From Limnobacter alexandrii (GTDB lineage Bacteria; Pseudomonadota; Gammaproteobacteria; Burkholderiales; Burkholderiaceae_B), in assembly GCF_005871185.1 (NCBI RefSeq), contig NZ_SWKN01000007.1, positions 186,001 through 250,000 of the forward strand: a stretch of 64,000 nucleotides of DNA, read 5' to 3'. The notes beneath the pieces are model-generated. The model made no database searches and was not told the DNA's origin. It was given only the letters and a program-made list of their open reading frames with translations. The translations under genes were made by a program, and so were the position numbers. Every line of letters starts with the position of its first letter. Position 1 is the first letter of the stretch. Of the stretch, positions 26,240 through 35,188 are shown piece by piece.

Positions 26240-28556
26240 AACCCGTAGTGCGGTGCTTAAATTGTTGCCAGTGCGCCTATTCATTCCGACCCTTTTTGTG
26301 CTCAGCCTTTCAGCTTGCCTGAATTCAAACGACACACCCGTGGCCCAAGGCGATACACCCACGGTAGTCGCGCCAGCAGAGCGACCAGACGATGTTGAAT
26401 GCTTGGGCAGCAGCGTGCGCAAGCAGGCTTTTTTTGGTGACTTGCACATTCACACCAAACTTTCATTCGATGCCTATTTTTTCAATTCCATCAACGGCCC
26501 GCGCGAGGCTTATCAATTCGCCAAAGGCGAGAACGCATTTTTGCCGTCTGGAGAAGATCCAGATGCGCCCATGCGGCAAATCAACATTGGTCGTCCGCTT
26601 GATTTCGCAGCGGTAACAGAGCACGCGGAACAACTGGGGACCTTCTCCAACATTTGCGAACTGCAGGGTAATATTCCGGCTGGCACCAATCCGGCCTGCG
26701 GTGTTTTGGGGCAAGTGATTCGTGACAATGTGTCGGTGTTCATCACAGGCAATGTGCCCTTGTATTTGCAATTGGTCACCAGCGCTGGCAGCCGAATTCC
26801 CAGCACACGAACCTGGGAGGAAATTCAGGCTGTGGCCAATGCCGAAAATCAACCCTGCAAATTCACCACCTTCAATGGTTATGAATTCTCATCCAACAAA
26901 GGCGGCCAGGTACTTCACCGAAACGTGATTTTCGAAGGCACAAAAGTGCCGGGCGACGTGATTAGTTCGATTCCACCGATTCCGACTACCGACAACACCA
27001 ACGACGAGTGGGGCTTGTTTGATCGCCTGAAAACGGAATGCCTTGATGTGGAAGGCTGCGATGTGGTGACCATACCCCACAGCACCAACCAAAGCGACGG
27101 ACGATTCGCCCGGGCCCGTCAAGCCGATACCGGACTGCCACTGGCGCGAAACAACGTCACATTGACCGCAGCCGATGCCACCTTGCGCAACACCTTTGAC
27201 CGTTTGTTCGAAATTGTTCAACACAAAGGCGCCAGTGAATGCATCACTGGCTTTAACAAAGGGCTGACCGGCGGTGAAGAATCTGGCTGCGGATTTGAGG
27301 AATGGAAAACCCTGTGCAAAGGCAATTCAGATGATCCCGCAGAATGCGCCAAAGTGTGCAAGGGCAAGCCCACCGACCCGCTATTTTGCCAGGTCAACCG
27401 CTTGCAAGGCACGGGAAAAAGCATACACGCGGCCAGTGAGTGCACAGGCAGCGATATCGGTGGATCTGCACCCGCCGATTGTACTGCCCCACTGGATTAC
27501 GCCCGCAACGTGTTACCCGAAGGTGCTGCCATTCAACGCAAACTGGGTGTGAACCCTTACCAGTATGGATTCATCGGTTCAAGCGACACGCACAACGGCA
27601 TCGCTGGCAACACCGACAAAACGAAATTCTCGAAAAACTCAGGCCATGGCGGCGTGCTCGACGACGAACCCCATGAAGCCTTGGGCAATTGGGAATGCAA
27701 GCAGCGACCATTGCCAACCGACTCCATCACAGGCTTCAAGCTGCCATTCAGCACAGAATCGGCTGCCGACCCCAACAACTGCGAAGAACGCGTGTTTAAC
27801 CCCGTGGCATCCAACTTCACGCCGGGCGGACTGGCAGGTGTTTGGGCCCGTGAAAACACACGCAAGGAAATTTTTGCGGCCTTGAAACGTCGCGAAACTT
27901 TTGCCACTTCGGGCTCTCGCATGCGCATTCGCACCCTGGCATCGAGCAAGCCCTTCCCCGGCAATATTTGCGAACAATTGGCTGCAGGGGCCAGCCCGAT
28001 CGAAGAAGGTTTGGTAGACGGTGTGCCCATGGGCGGTACGCTGGAAGTCAAAAACACCGGGCCGTACATTGTGGCTTATGCGATTCAAGACCCGGGTGGC
28101 GAAGAAGCTGGCGTGCCTTTACAGCGACTTGAACTGATTAAAACATGGGCCGATGCAAAGGGCGATTTGAAACAACAAGTTTTAAAGCTGGCTGAAAATG
28201 CCAACGCCCCTCAGCCGAATTCAGACTGCAGCATTCAGCAACAAGGCCCCGAGCAAATGTGCGCGGTGTTTCACGACACACAATACCAGGCCAATACGGG
28301 TGCCAGTTATTACGCCCGCGCACTTGAAAACAACTCATGCCGCTGGACCACAAAAATGTGCACCGCCAAAGGTGTGCAATGCGAAGCACTGCAACCAGGT
28401 AATGGCTTGTTTTCTGCTCAAAGTGGTTTCGCAGGCTTTGAAGGCTGCTGCCGCATTGAAGGCGAACCAGGTAACTTCCGCGGAGACTTCCGCTTCATCA
28501 CCCAACAGGAACGTGCCTGGAGTTCTCCAATTTGGGTGGAAAGTCCAAAACAATAA
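26232..28556 (+). CDS. DUF3604 lipoprotein, PHP-like putative metallohydrolase
   Basis: I choose ATG 26232, which overlaps the HupE stop by 8 nt and opens onto a lipoprotein signal (LFVLSLSACLN, lipid Cys29). The 774-residue protein belongs to DUF3604 and carries PHP-superfamily metal motifs: FGDLHIHTKLSFDA (His72, His74), VTEHAEQLG, TIPHSTNQSDG and SSDTHNGIAG. PHP proteins are di- or trinuclear phosphoesterases or amidohydrolase-like enzymes. It has many cysteines, including a dense C-terminal set, suggesting extracytoplasmic disulfides. The reaction is unknown. Coupling to a PPIase and HupE suggests assisted folding and metal loading. Confidence 0.87.
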   Translation: MFETRSAVLKLLPVRLFIPTLFVLSLSACLNSNDTPVAQGDTPTVVAPAERPDDVECLGSSVRKQAFFGDLHIHTKLSFDAYFFNSINGPREAYQFAKGENAFLPSGEDPDAPMRQINIGRPLDFAAVTEHAEQLGTFSNICELQGNIPAGTNPACGVLGQVIRDNVSVFITGNVPLYLQLVTSAGSRIPSTRTWEEIQAVANAENQPCKFTTFNGYEFSSNKGGQVLHRNVIFEGTKVPGDVISSIPPIPTTDNTNDEWGLFDRLKTECLDVEGCDVVTIPHSTNQSDGRFARARQADTGLPLARNNVTLTAADATLRNTFDRLFEIVQHKGASECITGFNKGLTGGEESGCGFEEWKTLCKGNSDDPAECAKVCKGKPTDPLFCQVNRLQGTGKSIHAASECTGSDIGGSAPADCTAPLDYARNVLPEGAAIQRKLGVNPYQYGFIGSSDTHNGIAGNTDKTKFSKNSGHGGVLDDEPHEALGNWECKQRPLPTDSITGFKLPFSTESAADPNNCEERVFNPVASNFTPGGLAGVWARENTRKEIFAALKRRETFATSGSRMRIRTLASSKPFPGNICEQLAAGASPIEEGLVDGVPMGGTLEVKNTGPYIVAYAIQDPGGEEAGVPLQRLELIKTWADAKGDLKQQVLKLAENANAPQPNSDCSIQQQGPEQMCAVFHDTQYQANTGASYYARALENNSCRWTTKMCTAKGVQCEALQPGNGLFSAQSGFAGFEGCCRIEGEPGNFRGDFRFITQQERAWSSPIWVESPKQ

Positions 28557-28568
28557 ACAGGAAAAATC

Positions 28569-29636
28569 ATGGTCAAAAAACTGTTGATTGGCGCTGTCGC
28601 TTTGATCGCTGCAGGTGCCGCAGTGGCCTACTTTCAACGCCATGAAATTACCTTGGCCATGGTCGAGAAAGTGGCCAGCAAACGCATGCAAGACCCACTT
28701 GCTGCGCTCAGCGATGGCCTGCACATTGGGCTTTGCGGCACAGGCTCACCTTTCCCCGACCCGGATCGTGCAGCGCCCTGCACTTTGGTCATTGCAGGCA
28801 AGAATATGTTTTTATTCGATGCCGGCAGCGCGGCCGCCAAGCAAATTGCGACTATGGGATTCTCCACAGGTCAACTCAAAGGCGTGTTCATCACCCACTT
28901 TCACTCGGACCACATTGATGGGCTTGGCGAGGTACTCATGACACGCTGGGCGCAACACACCGAAGGGCAAAAGCTGACCGTGCATGGCCCCAGCGGAATT
29001 GCGCAGGTCATGAACGGGTTCGAGACCGCTTACACACAAGACACCGGCTACCGCACAGCCCACCATGGCGCCGCCACAATGCCGCCTGAACTGGCGGGTG
29101 CCGACGTGAATGAATTTACAGTGCAAAAAGGCAGCTACACCGCAGTGCTGCAACAACCCGACCTGCTGATCGAGGCCTTTGCGGTGAATCACCAGCCCAT
29201 CAACCCGGCAGTGGGTTATCGAATTTCCTACAAAGGCCGAACTGTGGTGCTGAGTGGCGACACCACCAGCGATGCACAAGTGAAAGACGCAGCCCGCAAT
29301 GCCGACTTGTTGGTGCACGAGGCCCTGAGCCCGGAATTGGTGGCCCGCCTGCAAGACACGGCCATTAACAACAATCGCAGCAAACTGGCCAAAATTTTCT
29401 CGGACATTCCCAACTACCACGCAACGCCCTTGGACGTGGCTGTGTTGGCACAAGAAGCTGAAGTGGGCCATGTGGTGCTTAGCCACATTGTGCCGCCCTT
29501 GCCCCTGCCCCCATTGCGGGAAATATTTCTGGGCAAGGCCCCCGATGTGTTCAAAGGCCCCTTCCGCATTGGGGAAGACGGCGATTTCATCAGCCTGCCC
29601 ACAGGCAGCAAAGAGGTAATTTACGACCGTCGATAA
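28569..29636 (+). CDS. Metallo-beta-lactamase-fold hydrolase
   Basis: This 355-residue protein has an N-terminal membrane anchor (LLIGAVALIAAGAAVAYF) and an MBL domain with the zinc motif THFHSDHIDG (His110, His112, Asp114, His115), GDTTSD and the late LSHIVPP. Gene order and motif style resemble RNase Z/arylsulfatase-like MBL enzymes. The substrate is unknown. An AGGA ribosome site precedes ATG 28569, 12 bp after the DUF3604 stop, so it is probably in the same transcript. Confidence 0.87.
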   Translation: MVKKLLIGAVALIAAGAAVAYFQRHEITLAMVEKVASKRMQDPLAALSDGLHIGLCGTGSPFPDPDRAAPCTLVIAGKNMFLFDAGSAAAKQIATMGFSTGQLKGVFITHFHSDHIDGLGEVLMTRWAQHTEGQKLTVHGPSGIAQVMNGFETAYTQDTGYRTAHHGAATMPPELAGADVNEFTVQKGSYTAVLQQPDLLIEAFAVNHQPINPAVGYRISYKGRTVVLSGDTTSDAQVKDAARNADLLVHEALSPELVARLQDTAINNNRSKLAKIFSDIPNYHATPLDVAVLAQEAEVGHVVLSHIVPPLPLPPLREIFLGKAPDVFKGPFRIGEDGDFISLPTGSKEVIYDRR

Positions 29637-29653
29637 AAGTTTTTTCCAATTCG

Positions 29654-29667
29654 ACAAGATTTCTTGT
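29654..29667. promoter_or_regulatory. Inverted repeat before the amidohydrolase gene
   Basis: ACAAGA and TCTTGT flank a TT spacer, giving a 6-2-6 palindrome 34 bp before ATG 29701. It may be an operator for the 29701-32548 gene set. It lacks a T run and does not look like a terminator. Confidence 0.4.
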
Positions 29668-29700
29668 TACATTTGAAAAAAATGAGAATTGGAGACAAAC

Positions 29701-31449
29701 ATGGCAGATTCGACATTCGACGTGGTCATCACGGGTGGACGATACTTCGACGGCACAGGCGGCCCATCGGCACTGCGCCACATTGGTATTAAAAACGGCC
29801 GAATTGCTGCGGTCAGCGAAACCCCGCTGCAATACCAGGGCACGCCCAAAATTATTGATGCCTACGGCCACTGGATTACCCCCGGATTTCTGGACACACA
29901 CACCCACTACGATGCGGAAATGATTGTGGCGCCCAGCCTGTCGGAATCGGTTCGCCATGGCGTGACCACCGTGTTGGTGGGCAGTTGTTCGCTCAGCATG
30001 ATTTGCAGCGAGGCCGAGGATGCTTCAGACATATTCACACGTGTAGAAACCGTGCCCCGTGAAAAAGTACTGCCCATTCTTCAAGAGAAAAAAACCTGGA
30101 ATACACCCAAACAATGGGTTGAGTTTGTGAAGCAACAACCCTTGGGACCCAACCTGATTTCATTTTTGGGTCACAGCGATTTGCGCGTTGGCACCATGGG
30201 CCTGCTGGACTCCACTGACCGGAAAGTAAAACCGACCGAGTCGCAAATGCAGCAAATGGAAGCCACGTTGACCGAAGCCATGGAGGAAGGTTTCCTTGGT
30301 CTTTCCACCATGTGTCTGAAATGGGACAAAATTGACGGTGACCGTGCCTGGTCAAAAAGCCTGCCCAGCACCTATGCCCGCTGGAGCGAGCTTCGCCGCC
30401 TGAACAAGATTTTGCGCAAGTACCGCCGCGTGCATCAGGGTGCACCCAATGCGGCCAACCCGCTGCAAATTTTTGAGTACCTGATTGAAACGCTGGGCTG
30501 GATTCGCAAGCCACTCAAAACCACACTCATTGCACTCATCGATTTAAAAGGCAACAAAACCGTTCGCCCCATGGCGCAAATTTCAAGCCGTGTGGTGAAC
30601 TGGCTGGGTGGCGCATTCCGCTGGCAATTGCTACCCACGCCATTCACGGTGTACGCCGATGGCATTGATGTGGTGTTTTTCGAAGAGTTTGGTGCGGGCG
30701 AAATGGCGCTTGATCTGCGCACACAAGTTGAACGCAACAGCCTGCTTCAAAACGAAGACTACCGCCGCCAATTCCGCAAGTTTTACGGGCAAAAGCTCAG
30801 CCCCCGCGTGTGGCAGCGCGATTTCGGCGATGCGATTATTCTGGAGTGCCCAGACACGAATTTGGTGGGCAAAAACTTTGATGAGGTAGCCCGTGCCCGC
30901 AAAGTGCACGTAGTGGATTTGTTTCTGGATTTGGTGGTGCAGTTTGGTCGCCAGTTGCGCTGGTATACCACGGTGGGCAACCACAAGCGCGAAGTAATCC
31001 GCGAACTGGTGCAAGACAAAAACACCCTGATCACCTTCAGCGATGCGGGCGCGCACATTCGCAACATGGCGTTTTACAACCTGCCCTTGCGTTTCCTGAA
31101 ACTGGTCAAGGAAACCGTCGAGGAAGGCAAGCCCATCATGAGCATGGAGCATGCCGTGTGGCGTTTAACCGGCGAGCAGGCCGATTGGCTGGGCATTGAG
31201 GCAGGGAAAATTCGGGTAGGTGACCGTGCCGATTTGGTGGTACTTGACCCGGAAGCCTTGAACCAGAACCTGGAACAAGTGAGCTGGGGTGACATGGAAA
31301 ACTTTGGCTTGCAACGTTTGGTGAACCGCAACCCAGGTGTTGTGAAACACGTGCTGATTAATGGCAAGATAGCAGTCGAGAATGAGGCCGTAGTGCCCGA
31401 GCTCGGCAAAGAAATGGGCTTCGGGCAATTTCTGCCTGCAAGAACCTGA
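29701..31449 (+). CDS. Amidohydrolase, N-acyl-D-amino-acid deacylase type
   Basis: I place the start at ATG 29701 after GGAGA, giving 582 residues. Features of the D-aminoacylase branch of amidohydrolases are: N-terminal beta-sandwich FDVVITGGRYFDGTGG, the metal motif GFLDTHTHYDAE, GVTTVLVGSCS and the late SDAGAHIRNM followed by GRVGDRADLVVLDPEAL-like text (here GKIRVGDRADLVVLDP). The family cleaves N-acyl amino acids or related amides. Substrate is unknown. It begins a plus-strand group with a VOC protein and an acetoacetate-decarboxylase-like protein. Confidence 0.88.
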   Translation: MADSTFDVVITGGRYFDGTGGPSALRHIGIKNGRIAAVSETPLQYQGTPKIIDAYGHWITPGFLDTHTHYDAEMIVAPSLSESVRHGVTTVLVGSCSLSMICSEAEDASDIFTRVETVPREKVLPILQEKKTWNTPKQWVEFVKQQPLGPNLISFLGHSDLRVGTMGLLDSTDRKVKPTESQMQQMEATLTEAMEEGFLGLSTMCLKWDKIDGDRAWSKSLPSTYARWSELRRLNKILRKYRRVHQGAPNAANPLQIFEYLIETLGWIRKPLKTTLIALIDLKGNKTVRPMAQISSRVVNWLGGAFRWQLLPTPFTVYADGIDVVFFEEFGAGEMALDLRTQVERNSLLQNEDYRRQFRKFYGQKLSPRVWQRDFGDAIILECPDTNLVGKNFDEVARARKVHVVDLFLDLVVQFGRQLRWYTTVGNHKREVIRELVQDKNTLITFSDAGAHIRNMAFYNLPLRFLKLVKETVEEGKPIMSMEHAVWRLTGEQADWLGIEAGKIRVGDRADLVVLDPEALNQNLEQVSWGDMENFGLQRLVNRNPGVVKHVLINGKIAVENEAVVPELGKEMGFGQFLPART

Positions 31450-31476
31450 AATTGAGAAAATCCACGGAGAAGCACG

Positions 31477-31845
31477 ATGATTGGATATGTAACACTGGGT
31501 ACAAACGACCTGCCCAAAAGCGGTGAATATTTTGACAAGTTGTTCGCACCGCTTGGTGCGAAACGAATTCTGGAACTGCCACACGGCATTTTCTGGGGCA
31601 CCAGCATGACCAACCCGTTCATTGGATTGATGAAGCCCGCCAACGGCCAGGCCGCCAGTGTGGGCAACGGCACCATGGTGGCGCTTACCGCCAAAGACAG
31701 AACACAGGTCGATGAATTCTATGCACACGCCAAAACACTGGGCTGTACTTGCGAGGGTGCACCTGGTGAACGCATGCCTGGTTTTTATGCGGCCTACTTC
31801 CGTACGCCCGATGGGCACAAAATGAATATTTTTAAAATGGGATGA
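31477..31845 (+). CDS. VOC-superfamily (glyoxalase-like) protein
   Basis: This 122-residue single-domain protein begins MIGYVTLGTNDLPKSGEYFDKLFAPLGAK and ends FRTPDGHKMNIFKMG, the pattern of vicinal-oxygen-chelate proteins. Such proteins are metal-dependent isomerases, lyases or dioxygenases, or bind drugs. Nothing shows which. It lies 27 bp after the amidohydrolase and 4 bp before the next gene, probably one operon. Confidence 0.85.
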   Translation: MIGYVTLGTNDLPKSGEYFDKLFAPLGAKRILELPHGIFWGTSMTNPFIGLMKPANGQAASVGNGTMVALTAKDRTQVDEFYAHAKTLGCTCEGAPGERMPGFYAAYFRTPDGHKMNIFKMG

Positions 31846-31849
31846 ACGA

Positions 31850-32548
31850 GTGAACCCGATTGATTCAACTCTGGACGAGTTTGCAGGTCTTGAAGAAGTG
31901 CCTGCCCCCTGGACACTGACCGGCAAAGGTCTGATTGTTGTGATGCGCAGCAAAGCCGAAAGGCTGATGGCGGATACGCGTATTCCATTGGACATTCGCG
32001 ACACATTGAAAACGCCGTTGAGTGTTTTGATGTACGTGGACTACACCCATTCCAACGCAGGACCCTACAAGGAATTGCTTTATATTCCAGGTACGGCACA
32101 GTTCAGCGAGAAACTCGGTGGCAAACGCTTGCCCACCATCAGCAACATTGTGGTGAGCAGCGCAAGCAGCGTGAAAAATGGTCGAATCAATTGGGGCATT
32201 CCGAAAAACCTGTGCAGCTTCGATGTTGCGCAGGGCCCCGAAAATATTCAGGAAATCAGCCTGCATCAAAACGGTGTGCCACAGTTTGAACTGGCTTTTC
32301 GTGGCAAGGGTTTTTCCTTTCCAATCAACACCGGCCTGGTGCCAACTTTCATGAAAACCTTGGGCCAACACTGGCAAGGCAAAGAATTTTTGTACAGTCC
32401 CAGCGCGAAAGGCAAAGCCCGTTTTGCCAGCGTACACGTGCTGCAAAACCTGGGCGATGCCTTTCCGGATATCGACATCAACGATGTGGTGACCGCACTG
32501 GAAATCACCCAATTTCAGATGACGTTCCCAGTGGCCCACATCGCTTGA
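31850..32548 (+). CDS. Acetoacetate decarboxylase-like protein
   Basis: This 232-residue protein starts at GTG 31850, 4 nt after the VOC gene. It has the acetoacetate-decarboxylase-like beta-barrel style (APWTLTGKGLIVVMR, YKELLYIPG, INWGIPKNLCSFD). The catalytic lysine of true ADC is not evident to me, though WGIPKNL resembles the substrate-binding loop. It may be an ADC-fold hydrolase or aldolase of unknown substrate. Confidence 0.7.
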   Translation: MNPIDSTLDEFAGLEEVPAPWTLTGKGLIVVMRSKAERLMADTRIPLDIRDTLKTPLSVLMYVDYTHSNAGPYKELLYIPGTAQFSEKLGGKRLPTISNIVVSSASSVKNGRINWGIPKNLCSFDVAQGPENIQEISLHQNGVPQFELAFRGKGFSFPINTGLVPTFMKTLGQHWQGKEFLYSPSAKGKARFASVHVLQNLGDAFPDIDINDVVTALEITQFQMTFPVAHIA

Positions 32549-32563
32549 ACAGATTTGACCAGC

Positions 32564-33610
32564 TTAGCGGTCAAACAAGGGCTGCAAGTCAGCCTTTTTA
32601 GTGATGCCCGACTGCATGGCCAACATCAACAAAATTCGGGCTTTCTGGGGTGACAAATCGTCGGCCATGATTGCGCCAGCATCAAACGTGGTTTTACCAC
32701 CGCCCACAAAACCATAGTTGGCCATGACGCGGCCTTGGTGCACGCGGGTTGAAATTACCACCGGTACATTTTTTGACAAGGCGTATTGCACCGCTTCGAA
32801 CATGGGCACATTCATATTGCCCATGCCCAAGGCCTGAACCACAATGCCCTTCACACCACGATCAACTGCATTGCGCAAGGCTGCACCAGTTGCCCCACCA
32901 TACATGGCGACAATTTCAACTTCCGGCATGGGGCCATCCACCAACTGAAAGGTTTGGCGACGCAGCGGCGTAGTGGCGTACATGACTCGGTCTGGATACA
33001 CCTCGCCAATCAGGCCAAACGCACCGCTTTGGAAGGTTTCAACATTCTGGGTGTGGGTTTTGGTCACATAACGCGCAGCATTGATCTGGTTGTTCATGGC
33101 CAGCATGACACCCTTGTTTTTGGACTGCGCATCCACCGCGATACGCACTGCATTCAGCAGGTTGCGAGGGCCATCAAAATCTGAAGAAGATGCATTGCGC
33201 TGCGCGCCGATCAACACCACAGGCTTCTCGGAACGCACGGTCAGGTCCAACCAGAATGCTGTTTCTTCCAGGGTATCTGTGCCATGAGAAACGATCACAC
33301 CGGCCACTTCCGGGCGAGCCAAAGCGGCATTCACTTCTTTGGTCAACTGCACCCAGCGGGGTGGATCCATGTAGTCTGAAGGCACATTCGACAGGCTCTT
33401 GACCTGAATGTTGGCGTACTTGCCCACATCGGGTACCGTGGCCAACAGGTCTTCACCTGAAATGGCAGGCACCGGGGCGTTTTTCACCGGGTCAATTTTC
33501 ATGGCGATGGTGCCGCCAGTTGCGATGAACTGCACCACAGGTTTGTCTTGTGCATGTACAGCAAAGGTAGTGGTCAGCAAGGCTGACGCAAGCAAGGCTT
33601 TCAATTTCAT
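32564..33610 (-). CDS. Periplasmic type II L-asparaginase
   Basis: This 348-residue enzyme hydrolyses L-asparagine to aspartate and ammonia. It has a signal peptide (MKLKALLASALLTTTFAVHA), the N-terminal nucleophile motif TGGTIAMK (Thr31/Thr34) and HGTDTLEET with the second threonine. Family length is normal. The ribosome site CAGGAGA precedes ATG 33610, and a stable hairpin lies just upstream of it in the leader. It would release ammonia in the periplasm and stands alone on the minus strand. Confidence 0.94.
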   Translation of the reverse strand: MKLKALLASALLTTTFAVHAQDKPVVQFIATGGTIAMKIDPVKNAPVPAISGEDLLATVPDVGKYANIQVKSLSNVPSDYMDPPRWVQLTKEVNAALARPEVAGVIVSHGTDTLEETAFWLDLTVRSEKPVVLIGAQRNASSSDFDGPRNLLNAVRIAVDAQSKNKGVMLAMNNQINAARYVTKTHTQNVETFQSGAFGLIGEVYPDRVMYATTPLRRQTFQLVDGPMPEVEIVAMYGGATGAALRNAVDRGVKGIVVQALGMGNMNVPMFEAVQYALSKNVPVVISTRVHQGRVMANYGFVGGGKTTFDAGAIMADDLSPQKARILLMLAMQSGITKKADLQPLFDR

Positions 33611-33636
33611 CCCATTCTCCTGTTTTTATGAAATTT

Positions 33637-33661
33637 GCCTCGACACTTGGATTGTCGAGGC
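33637..33661 (-). promoter_or_regulatory. Leader hairpin of the asparaginase gene
   Basis: GCCTCGACA and TGTCGAGGC pair perfectly over 9 bp around a 7-nt loop, 26 bp upstream of the asparaginase start. There is no T run after it in the minus direction, so it is more likely a leader structure or operator than a terminator. Confidence 0.45.
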
Positions 33662-33832
33662 GGGTTAACTCTAACAGGGTAAGTAAATTACCCATGGGTC
33701 ACTTAGTCGGAGTAGCCACAGGACTTGCCACACTTGTTAACAATCGCAGAATTTGCTAAGCATCGCGATGTAACCTTTCCACGAAGCCCGGCGAATACCC
33801 TCCTGAACACAACGCAGCAGGTAGAGGGCGGT

Positions 33833-34642
33833 ATGACAAAAGGCGTGAACTTGACAGCTGGCACAGGTGCCCTGGCGCTTATTGGCCTGAGCAGTGGCAA
33901 CGCCTTTGCACAACAAGGCACCTGCAATTGGACGAGCCCGGCCGAGCGCATGATTGTCGCCGAGCTATACACCTCCGAAGGCTGTAGCAGCTGCCCACCC
34001 GCGGATCGCTGGCTAAGCAGCCAGTTAACTACACCTGAACGATCGAGCAGCATTCTGGCCCTTTCATTTCATGTGGATTACTGGAACTACATTGGCTGGG
34101 AAGACCCCTACTCCAAAAGGCAATTCACTGAACGGCAGTACGCCCACAAACGGGCTGGCAATGTAAGTCAAATTTACACACCGCAATACGTGTTTTCAAA
34201 TCGCGAGGTTCGCCGCTGGGGCCAGGCCGGTGTTGTCCCTCAGCGATTAACGGCCATGCAACAAGACAAGGCACCCGTGGGCTTGCAAGTTTCACTTGAA
34301 CGAAAGTCGGCAAACCAGGTCGAAGTCAAGGTGAAAACACAATGGCTTGATGAACGTTATTCAAGCGGGCGCGTGTTTGTAGCCTTCTACGAGGACAATT
34401 TAAGCCAACAGGTGAAAGCCGGAGAAAACCGGGGAGAATTGTTGAAACACGACCGGGTGGTTCGGCACTTGAGCGAAGCGAAGAAAGTGTCACCAGCCAC
34501 GCAGGTGCAAGTGTTCAACTACACCCTGCCCGCGGACTGGAACCAAAGTAATGTAGGACTGGGTGTTATTGTCGAGAACAATGAATCCAATACCGTTCTT
34601 CAAGCATTGAATGCACCAAGGGCCTTGGGCCAGTGCAGCTAA
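33833..34642 (+). CDS. DUF1223 thioredoxin-like exported protein
   Basis: I start at ATG 33833, after GAGGG, giving 269 residues. The frame extends upstream without a ribosome site. The signal peptide is VNLTAGTGALALIGLSSGNAFA. The mature protein is DUF1223, whose CXXC motif Cys51-Ser-Ser-Cys54 in TSEGCSSCPPAD marks a thioredoxin-like fold, and FHVDYWNYIGWEDPYS is conserved in the family. Function is unestablished. It lies 39 bp before exported MsrB, so it could pass electrons to the methionine sulfoxide reductases. Confidence 0.85.
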   Translation: MTKGVNLTAGTGALALIGLSSGNAFAQQGTCNWTSPAERMIVAELYTSEGCSSCPPADRWLSSQLTTPERSSSILALSFHVDYWNYIGWEDPYSKRQFTERQYAHKRAGNVSQIYTPQYVFSNREVRRWGQAGVVPQRLTAMQQDKAPVGLQVSLERKSANQVEVKVKTQWLDERYSSGRVFVAFYEDNLSQQVKAGENRGELLKHDRVVRHLSEAKKVSPATQVQVFNYTLPADWNQSNVGLGVIVENNESNTVLQALNAPRALGQCS

Positions 34643-34681
34643 TCAACATTGATTGAGTTATTGAAACAAGGAAATACCACC

Positions 34682-35185
34682 ATGCAACGTCGTACAGTCA
34701 TCGCAGGTTTGGCCGCAATTGGCGCAGGCCTGTTTTTCACAAAACCCATGAGCTCGATTGCCAGCATGAACAAACTGAATAAAACAGAGGCCGAGTGGCT
34801 GAAAATCATCAAAAAAGACCAGTACAACGTTTTGTTCAAAGAGGCCACCGAGCGCCCATTTTCCAGCCCTTTGAATGATGAAAAACGCAAAGGAACCTAT
34901 GTGTGCGCCGCCTGTAACTTGCCACTGTTTCCTTCCCAATACAAATATGACAGTGGCACGGGTTGGCCCAGTTTTTTTGATGCCAACAAAGGCAGCTTGG
35001 GCACCAAAACTGATTACAAACTGATTTTGCCGCGCACGGAATACCACTGCAGCAATTGTGGCGGCCACCAGGGCCATGTTTTCGACGACGGCCCTGCCCC
35101 AACCGGCAAGCGTTATTGCAACAATGGCCTTGCATTGGCATTCGTACCGGAAGGTCAAACCTTACCCGCAGTGCGCAAGGCTTAA
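34682..35185 (+). CDS. msrB: Exported peptide methionine-(R)-S-oxide reductase
   Basis: The start ATG 34682 follows AAGGAA. The 167-residue protein begins with an export-type segment (QRRTVIAGLAAIGAGLFF, with a twin-arginine-like pair). The MsrB domain is complete: zinc cysteines Cys75/Cys78 (CAAC) and Cys123/Cys126 (CSNC), substrate-site GTGWPSF and the catalytic Cys146 in RYCNNG. It reduces the R epimer of methionine sulfoxide in proteins, presumably in the periplasm. MsrA follows 3 bp later. Confidence 0.92.
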   Translation: MQRRTVIAGLAAIGAGLFFTKPMSSIASMNKLNKTEAEWLKIIKKDQYNVLFKEATERPFSSPLNDEKRKGTYVCAACNLPLFPSQYKYDSGTGWPSFFDANKGSLGTKTDYKLILPRTEYHCSNCGGHQGHVFDDGPAPTGKRYCNNGLALAFVPEGQTLPAVRKA

Positions 35186-35188
35186 AAC

